Assembly (NCBI GenBank): GCA_036940085.1
Contig: JALLBK010000168.1
Coordinates: 1-22,105 of the forward strand
Reading direction: 5' to 3'
DNA length: 22,105 bases
From: Discostella pseudostelligera
Taxonomy: Eukaryota; Bacillariophyta; Thalassiosirophyceae; Thalassiosirales; Thalassiosiraceae
This document shows, in pieces, positions 1-6,340 of this stretch. Each line of letters opens with the position of its first letter. Within the stretch, counting starts at the first letter, position 1. Under the pieces are notes generated by a model, which saw only the letters and a list, made by a program, of their open reading frames with translations, made no database searches and was not told where the DNA came from. The position numbers and the translations under genes were made by a program.

Positions 1-201
1 TGTTTCTAGAATAAAAATATGTTACTGAGAAACAATAAAATATTCTAGTTCAATTAAGCGACATCGGAACAACATTTTTATTTTTACGATTAATAATAAA
101 TTTTTGTCAACAACAATAAAATGGCATGCGTCTTGATTCGAATCACTCTAAAAAAATAAAATTTTGTAAATAGAAATAAATTTCGCCAGTTCAAATGGGC
201 G
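1..201. repeat. AT-rich segment with six AATAAA words
   Basis: Very A+T-rich, with AATAAA at 10, 34, 95, 115, 155 and 175. The last four fall on a 20-bp grid (95, 115, 155, 175), which hints at a degenerate short tandem repeat. AATAAA is also the usual polyadenylation word, so this may be the 3' flank of a gene left of the window. No coding region is visible. CpG is present here, unlike the next block. Confidence 0.4.
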
Positions 202-1114
202 GTTGTGAGAGGTGGAGTTGGCACCATCCACACTCAGCACTCCTCAACATGTTCCCAGAGATCATGTTGTTGTGCCCTCAGCTTATTCTTGCAATAACAC
301 AACTCCTCCTCAGCCCTCAGCTGTATGTTGCATGTCTTTGTGCATAATTCCTGCTGGTTTCCTCCCTCCCCTCCTTTATCAGTTATCAGCTTGTATTCTC
401 AGACATGAGTGTCAGTTTTATGCAAGCACAGCTTTCATCATTCCAAACTCTAGAGCTTACATCACTTCTGATCCTTGCATGAATAGAGAAGGAACTCCTC
501 CTTGCTTTCCATGCTCACACTTGCACATGATGCCACATCCCCAGGACATTGCTGAGTGCAGGTGCAGGGTACTGATAGAAGATAGCTAGTGCTGAATGCA
601 AAGTAGGAGGCCAATACTCCTAAACAGCAGGACAAATGAGGATGATGCCATCAATGTGGTGAAAAGGAGCACCTCATTGTCCTGAAGAGGAACCAGATAA
701 TATGATAATGATGATGAATAGTAGTATGCTGCTGATATTGATGCAGCATGATACTAGTACCTACTAGTAGCTAGTCTAGTACTAGACATGATGCTCTGTA
801 CAAAGTATTCATACTTCCTTGTACTACTATGATGGCAATGCTAGTATTGCTATCATGTTTTTCTTCCATTAGTAATCTGCAACAATACTATGAGGAAACA
901 AGGATTCATGCAGATGCTGACATGTTGATAATTCTGCTGATTCTGCATTCCAATGTTGATTCTGCTGATGATGATCTTCTGACAATTATGCTAAAAAGGA
1001 TGATGGATTCTGTCACCATTGTGGTTAAGAATGAATCTGATGCAAATCATGTACTAGCCACAAGGATAATCCATATCAAATGACTAATTAATTGTTCAAA
1101 CTAATGAAGACATG
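202..1114. other. CpG-free block without a convincing gene, possible methylated repeat relic
   Basis: I read every base from 202 to 1114 and found no CG dinucleotide. The preceding CG is at 200-201 and the next at 1115-1116. TG and CA are abundant (many TGATG, CATG and TGCA words), and CTAG/TAGTA runs cluster around 745-790. Two open frames occur (212-589 and 829-1083, both +), but neither resembles a known family, carries a signal or domain, or has flanking splice sites. Loss of CpG with a TG/CA excess is what long-term cytosine methylation and deamination leaves behind, so a decayed transposon or silenced repeat is the simplest inference. No terminal repeats or transposase motifs were found. 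Confidence 0.55.
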
Positions 1115-1282
1115 CGAACAGCATGTACAAATTGGTTGCTACATGTGATATTATTGGTCGTTGTACGTTTATGATGTTGTGCTGAAATACACTGGCGGCC
1201 AGGGTCAGAGTGTATGACAGCTTTATACAAAACAGTGAAATTCAATTGGGACAATGGTAGAGGATGTTCTGGTAGAAACTCT

Positions 1283-2391
1283 CTAATTTCTTTTCGAACC
1301 ACTGGAAATTCTTGAGAGAAGCAGCAAACCAAGCCCTGTCAGTCCCAACGAACACAAAGCCAGGTTGCGCCCGATGGATCGCTCCACCCTATCATCTCCA
1401 CCAAAAAAGGAAGACATACTGATCCACGCATTCCCAGACACATTCGATTGTAATCTTTTGAGAATGGTTGCTGATCGTTTCTTAAGTTGTGAGTGTTTCG
1501 CACGCTCATTCTTTGGGTCTGCAAGGTAGGATTCAATCCAGTCCACCGCCAATCTGCAAATTGTTCCCAATTAAGAAAATAAATGCAGCACCAACATATT
1601 GCGTCAACTTCCCGATAGCGGAAATGTCAAAAAAAGAAAGCTTTCATTCTTCATTCTACAACTTACTCAGGCGTTTCTTCGAAATGCAAAATGTCCCGAG
1701 GATGAGAGTACAAAAGACCTTCATCATGTGCTCTCGAGAGTATCGCCTTGAAGGAATCATAATACCCATCTACATTGACGCAGACGATTGGCATAGAATG
1801 AAATCCTATATGCCTGGCACAGGCCATTTCCCACAACTTCAGTTCGATCGGTTATTTTAGATGCATCGAGAGATTGTGAGAACAGAAACGAAATAAGGGC
1901 AAGTTGCCACTCATGTCAAGAAAGGCATGTCGTACCTCATCCCATGTACCCGGGCCTCCAGGCAGCACAACTAACGCATCCGCTCCCTCAACCAACAATC
2001 TCTTTCGCTCTTGCAAATCATTTCCCCTCGCAATCAAAATTTCCGTACTGCCCCCACCGCACTTGTTGTCTTTCTTCGCGAACACCGAATGCGCACCCTC
2101 GAACCAGTCACTTCCGTCAACGACAAATTTCTCGTGGATTACACCCACAATATGTCCATGATAATCATGAGCACCTTGATTCATTGCCGCCATGCAGCCA
2201 TTCGACCCGGCGCCGTTGACGAGAGTGTGACCTCGAAGCGCGAGGGTTTGACCAAGTTGGTATGCGGCGATAGTATATTTCTCAGGCGTCCGGGACGACG
2301 ACGAGCCATAGCAACAGATGCGCAAAGGAAGACGAGCGGCAGGCGATGACTCCCCTCCTGCCATTGCATTTGTATCTGTTTCCAATGTCAT
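1283..2391 (-). CDS. LOG-family cytokinin-activating phosphoribohydrolase-like protein with C-terminal membrane tail
   Basis: Three exons, inferred from GT-AG sites and frame: 2391-1936, 1836-1667 and 1553-1283, giving 298 aa. LOG proteins hydrolyse nucleoside 5'-monophosphates, including cytokinin ribotides, to free base plus ribose 5-phosphate. The Rossmann-like fold starts near residue 23. The glycine-rich NGAGSNGCMAAM is at 59-70, ERK at 128-130, and the diagnostic PGGPGTWDE at 144-152, ending exactly at the first splice site. Exon 2 continues the family pattern (LWEMACARHIGF, then PIVCVNVDGYYDSF). Exon 3 is not conserved and ends in a hydrophobic stretch (about 273-290) plus a short basic tail, as in a tail-anchored protein. 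The frame is open upstream to 2616, but that stretch holds tandem E2F-like promoter sites, so I start at 2391; ATG 2364 is an alternative. The family is certain from motifs. The substrate is not, since bacterial-type members act on other nucleotides. Confidence 0.85.
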
Positions 2392-2560
2392 GGCGTTTTT
2401 CAAAGCCGGATTGAATCTTCCTCTCGAGAGAATCAATTCAGTTGAAATGGCAAATGGCAAATGGCAAGTTGGTGATGGTGGGGTGTGGGTGTGTTGGCAC
2501 AGGGTGGCACTTTCACTTTCACTACTTGGTGGTGGTGTGGTTTTCAAGGCAAGAGGACGA

Positions 2561-2599
2561 AATCTTTTCTCCCCGCCAAAAATCTTTTCTCCCGCCAAA
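2561..2599. promoter_or_regulatory. Tandem pair of E2F-like sites in the LOG/FMT divergent promoter
   Basis: Two head-to-tail copies of a 20-bp unit (2561-2580 and 2581-2599, differing by one C) each read AATCTTTTCTCCC(C)GCCAAA. On the minus strand the core is TTTGGCGGG(G)AGAA, matching the E2F/DP consensus TTTSSCGC. They lie in the 418-bp spacer between LOG (start 2391, minus) and FMT (start 2810, plus). This suggests G1/S control of one or both genes; binding is inferred. Confidence 0.5.
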
Positions 2600-2779
2600 A
2601 TTTGATTTGGCACCATGCGGACAACCCACGGCGGAGTCGGTAGTAAAATCCGCTCTGATGATAGATACTAATTCCTATCGTAATTATGTGCACAGTAAAT
2701 ACTTCCGCCCGTCCGTCGCCCGTCCGCTGCCCCTTTGCCGCTCCGCCGCTGGTTTACCGACCACGACCATCCATTCACC

Positions 2780-2797
2780 ATGACGTCCGTCGAGTAG
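2780..2797 (+). other. Minimal upstream ORF before FMT
   Basis: ACCATG at 2780 opens a five-codon frame (MTSVE) that stops at TAG 2795-2797, 12 nt before the FMT start at 2810. It would act as a uORF only if transcription starts upstream of 2780. The ATG overlaps a TGACGT word at 2781-2786. Confidence 0.3.
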
Positions 2798-2809
2798 GTT
2801 ACCCTGAGT

Positions 2810-4126
2810 ATGAACCGATTCAGCGCCACAATCCACCTCGCGACAATTGTTGTCGCAACAATTATACTCTCAATAATGACAGGTTTTACTTTCCGTCCGT
2901 GCTATGCATTTCAAGCTGTCCTTACGCGCCCGACAGCTCTCGGCAGCAGTGTTCGAATACCGTCGAGAGTTTCCAATACGGGTGTAGGAAAGCCATCGTC
3001 ATTCGGTTCGATACTTCCTCGCTATCCTATCCACCACATTGTGAAACCGTCTTTTCAGTTGAAATTCTCTACTTCTTCTCAAGAATCAATTGATTCTACG
3101 AAGGCAAGAATCTTATTCTTAGGCACACCCGATGTTGCCGCCACCTCGCTCAAATCCATATACGAACACTCCCAAACATCCAACAACTGCCCCTACACAC
3201 TCGTAGGTGTCGTAACTCAGCCACCCAAGCGTCGCAAACGAGGTGGATCTGAAATTCCGTCCCCCGTAGGTTTCATTGCGGAAGAATTGGGATTGCCCAT
3301 CTTATGTCCAGAGAGTGCAAGGGATGTGTCATTTTTAGAAATGTTGGAAAATAATGTGAAGCCAGATTTATGCATTACCGCGGCATATGGACAATATTTA
3401 CCGAAGCGTTTCCTATCATTGCCAAAATTTGGTACATTGAATATCCATCCATCATTGTTACCACGATGGAGAGGATCAAGTCCCGTCCAACGATCATTAG
3501 AGGCGGGAGACACTGAAGTGGGTGTATCAGTTTTATTTACCGTATCGAAAATGGATGCTGGGCCAATTGTATCCCAACATTCAATGGATATCGACGATAA
3601 TGAACAGGCAACAACTCTTTTACCGAAACTATTTGACATTGGGACTGAGAAATTATTAGAGGCATTGCCCAAGGTAATTGAAGGATCCATTACCATGGAG
3701 ACGGCCACAAAACAAGATGAGAGCTTGGTGGTGGAAGCCAATATGATTGATTCTTCCGAGGGTCAGCTCCATCCGTCGACTATGTCGGCAGTTCAATGTC
3801 ATAATCGTGTTCGAGGATTTGCCATGTGGCCTGGGACATTCATCTACATACAAATCGGCGACGAAGGCGTGGAATCAGTGAAGGAACCAATCAAAATGAA
3901 GGTTATTGAATCGAGAGTCCTTCCCGAAAAAGCCGAACCAACAAATATAATTGAAATCGGTCCTAAGAAGGGAGATGGATTGCGGTTAGTTTGTGCAGAT
4001 GGTTCGATGTTGGAAATGCGAAAGGTTCAACCGGCCACGAGGAATGTGATGGATGCCAAGAGTTTTGTGAATGGGTTGCAGGGACAGACTGTACGATGGT
4101 TGAGTGTGTACGACGAAGAATCATGA
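2810..4126 (+). CDS. FMT: Methionyl-tRNA formyltransferase, probably plastid-targeted
   Basis: Single exon, 438 aa. It transfers a formyl group from 10-formyl-THF to the Met-tRNA that initiates organellar translation. The N-terminus (about 1-33) is a hydrophobic signal sequence ending in CYA|FQ with Phe34, the pattern of diatom plastid preproteins; residues 35-98 would be the transit peptide. The catalytic domain starts at KARILFLGTPDVAATS (98-113). The active-site motif NIHPSLLPRWRGSSPVQ is at 211-227 (Asn211, His213), and Asp249 in KMDAGPI matches the third catalytic residue. The C-terminal tRNA-binding domain fills about 300-430 (NRVRGFAMWPGT near its start). Bacterial enzymes are about 315 aa; the excess is the presequence. 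It converges with the RUS gene, with 48 bp between stop codons. Mitochondrial targeting cannot be excluded. Confidence 0.93.
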   Translation: MNRFSATIHLATIVVATIILSIMTGFTFRPCYAFQAVLTRPTALGSSVRIPSRVSNTGVGKPSSFGSILPRYPIHHIVKPSFQLKFSTSSQESIDSTKARILFLGTPDVAATSLKSIYEHSQTSNNCPYTLVGVVTQPPKRRKRGGSEIPSPVGFIAEELGLPILCPESARDVSFLEMLENNVKPDLCITAAYGQYLPKRFLSLPKFGTLNIHPSLLPRWRGSSPVQRSLEAGDTEVGVSVLFTVSKMDAGPIVSQHSMDIDDNEQATTLLPKLFDIGTEKLLEALPKVIEGSITMETATKQDESLVVEANMIDSSEGQLHPSTMSAVQCHNRVRGFAMWPGTFIYIQIGDEGVESVKEPIKMKVIESRVLPEKAEPTNIIEIGPKKGDGLRLVCADGSMLEMRKVQPATRNVMDAKSFVNGLQGQTVRWLSVYDEES

Positions 4127-4174
4127 CTTGGTATTATGTGATACGCTGAGCAACTTAATTCTTTAGAGGTTCCT

Positions 4175-6080
4175 CTATTGAAAGTAAATTTCGTATCCCT
4201 CCGTCGAACATTCCGTTTTGTCCAACTTCCACCCAGCAATGGCAACACACCATTCAAATTTTGGCCACAATCGAGCCAATTCATTCCTCGCCAAAGTCTC
4301 TGCCTTTTGAACCATTTCTTCATCACTTAGGAGATGTTGCTCTTCTTTCCCATTAGCTTCTAGAGAAACAAGAGTACGTCGAACTAAACATCCGTGAAGA
4401 TATGCCTTTGCCTTTTCGACATTGGTGCTCCTGGAGAAAAATGAAATGAGAATGCATCGCTTCGTTTGAATCCGCTCTGTGACATGTCCCACGGAGAGAA
4501 TGTAACTGTCCGCGCGTCGGTTCTGCAGTTTCACAATGTGAGATTGCAACATTGATTGCGGCAGATATGAATGTTGACAGAGTTCATTGAAAGAGACTCC
4601 CATTCGAATAGGATACGTCGATGACATTTGCTTCTTTGATAATAATCCTGGAAGGAAAATTAGTGGCTCAGTTCTCGATAATTCCACTGGGTTGCTCACC
4701 ACAGGTAAGCCACTGGCCAATTTCTCATCAACCCTATCCTCAGTGTCCTCGATGCATTTCAGGAACTCCATCACAATGTGATTCAATCGCCATCCATTCA
4801 GCCAGTCCAATGCGACAAGCTTCAGCGCTTGATAATTGCAGAATAAATGAATCGCAGTCAAAAGAAAGTACAGTCCAAACGCAGTGGAAACATCGCCATT
4901 ACCAAGCCATTTCGCTAGAAATGCCGATAGCACTAACCCGATCCCGCCGACAAAGGTTCGTTGAGCTCCACTCTTTGCCCTTGAGAACGTGAAGATGATA
5001 AGGTAAAGACGCATATAAGTTAAGTTAGCAATTCGTTTCAGCTTGTGCAAATGCAAATTTGCATACCACTCACGCCACTTCAGATATCCCCTCCTCTGTT
5101 CCCATCACCTTCACCGCCCAATACATTTGCAATGCTCCGCCACAAGCTCCAGCTGCTACTCCACACAATGCCTTGCAAACATTGCCCAAACACAACAGTG
5201 GCAAGAACCACCCATGCATGAATGGAATGGTCAATACCGACGGTGCAACGATCTCTAATGTAATACCAAAATCTACCATGATGTCAGCAAAGTATTTCCA
5301 TCGTTTCACATTCCGTCTAAAACTATGCGAGACATACGAAGTGAATAGGAGCGAAGCCGCCATACCACAACCATCACGTATTAAAAAGTTTATTGTTGCT
5401 GATAATGCCGTGGCACCGGATCGTCCCACACCCACGCCATGCAAGATGCGTTGGGTGGCCAATACGGAACGAAGGGAGGTGGAGAGATCTTGAATGTTGT
5501 CGTAGAAAATGTAGCGAAGATAATTTGTGCTTCGGAGTTTGTCAATTTGATGATGCAAATTATTGTCATTGCTATTGTCATCACCCTTTTGTTGACTACC
5601 GTTGGGAAGTGAGGGAAGGAATGTCGATCGTAGGGCATATTGAAATCGATTTAGCGCTGAAGAAAATGGATGACGGATGCCATGCTCCTTTGATACCTCC
5701 ATCTCCACACCGTCACGCTCACCTAGAATACCCACATCGTTTTCTCTTCCACTCAGCTTTGTATCGAAAGTATAAACTGTATATTGTCCATCACTTTTCC
5801 GTGAAGTGATTTTGTTGGCATGTGTTGGAAAATGAGGGGTAGAAGTAGAGGTAGTGGGCGAGTGTGCCAACGCATGGCATTGATGGAGTTGTGCGACATC
5901 ATCATCTTGCCTCATGGCCAAGATACTAACAAACCACAACGATGCTGTCTTGATCTTGAGACAAGCTGATGGTGATAGCTTTGCTGTTTTTGCTGCGCGA
6001 TGCTTGCCTCCTACCACCGATGTCGAATGCCGATATTGCCGCCGATGCTGCTGATGGTGCGCCATGCCGATGCCGGTCAT
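4175..6080 (-). CDS. RUS (root UV-B sensitive / DUF647) family membrane protein
   Basis: Two exons: 6080-5074 and 4979-4175, with a 94-nt intron (donor GTGAGT, acceptor CTCAAG), giving 603 aa. The RUS domain runs from about 187 (YLRYIFYDNIQDLSTSLRSV) through GVGVGRSGATALSATINFLIRDG, WKYFADIMVDFG and CLGNVCKALCGVAAGA. It crosses the intron at ISEVA|AKSGAQRTFVGGIGL, which matches the family's ISAKEGSQ region. Several hydrophobic segments fit a multi-pass membrane protein. In plants RUS1/RUS2 act in UV-B and auxin-related responses in plastids, but the biochemical activity is unknown. The N-terminal 140 residues are low complexity with a hydrophobic patch at 45-55 that could be a signal anchor; the start could also be Met56. 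A 4x heptamer repeat lies 4 bp upstream of the ATG. The C-terminal 200 residues are poorly conserved, as usual. Confidence 0.87.
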
Positions 6081-6084
6081 GGTG

Positions 6085-6112
6085 TCGGATCTCGGATCTC
6101 GGATCTCGGATT
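6085..6112. repeat. Four tandem TCGGATC heptamers upstream of the RUS start
   Basis: Units at 6085-6091, 6092-6098, 6099-6105 and 6106-6112 (the last reads TCGGATT). They sit 4 bp from the RUS start codon on the minus strand, so probably in its 5' UTR or core promoter. Three similar units recur at 11126-11146, upstream of the thioredoxin-like gene. Confidence 0.75.
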
Positions 6113-6175
6113 TTGTGGTGGCGGGAAGCTGCGGGAAGTATGAAGGGATCTAAAATGGCGGGATTTTGATTCTAC

Positions 6176-6207
6176 TCCACGTGGATGTACTATCGACTCC
6201 ACGTGGA
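6176..6207. promoter_or_regulatory. Twin TCCACGTGGA palindromes (G-box cores) between RUS and GP63
   Basis: Two identical 10-bp palindromes, 6176-6185 and 6198-6207, are spaced exactly 22 bp start to start, about two helical turns. CACGTG is the G-box/E-box core bound by bZIP and bHLH dimers. They lie in the 256-bp divergent spacer. Their position argues that the protease does not start at the upstream in-frame ATG at 6166. Confidence 0.5.
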
Positions 6208-6271
6208 ACTCACTTGTCTCGCAACTCGCAATCTTCGCCAGACAGACGAAAGTTACCCAGGGAAAGTGAAA

Positions 6272-6340
6272 ATGGCGCGCTCGGGGAGGGAGCAAAGCGC
6301 AAAGCTGCATCTGCATACTTATTTCGTACATGCACCATGA
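6272..6340 (+). other. 22-codon uORF overlapping the GP63 start by ATGA
   Basis: An out-of-frame ATG at 6272 opens 22 codons and stops at TGA 6338-6340. That stop overlaps the proposed protease start at 6337 in the arrangement ATGA, an overlap that can permit termination-reinitiation. It matters only if the transcript begins upstream of 6272. Confidence 0.3.

Noticed and set aside
212..589. Open frame of 125 codons on the plus strand
   Set aside because: No recognisable domain, odd Cys/Pro/His-rich composition, inside the CpG-free block where stops are rarer by composition; no splice or start context support.
829..1083. Open frame of 84 codons on the plus strand with a hydrophobic start
   Set aside because: Also inside the CpG-free block; no family resemblance. 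It could be a decayed fragment, but it is not supportable as a gene.
2392..2616. N-terminal extension of the LOG reading frame
   Set aside because: Open frame continues, but it holds tandem E2F-like repeats and an AAATGGC triplication and encodes low-complexity, non-conserved residues.
6166..6336. Earlier in-frame ATG for the GP63-like protease
   Set aside because: It would place twin TCCACGTGGA palindromes inside coding sequence and bury the signal-like segment about 90 residues deep.
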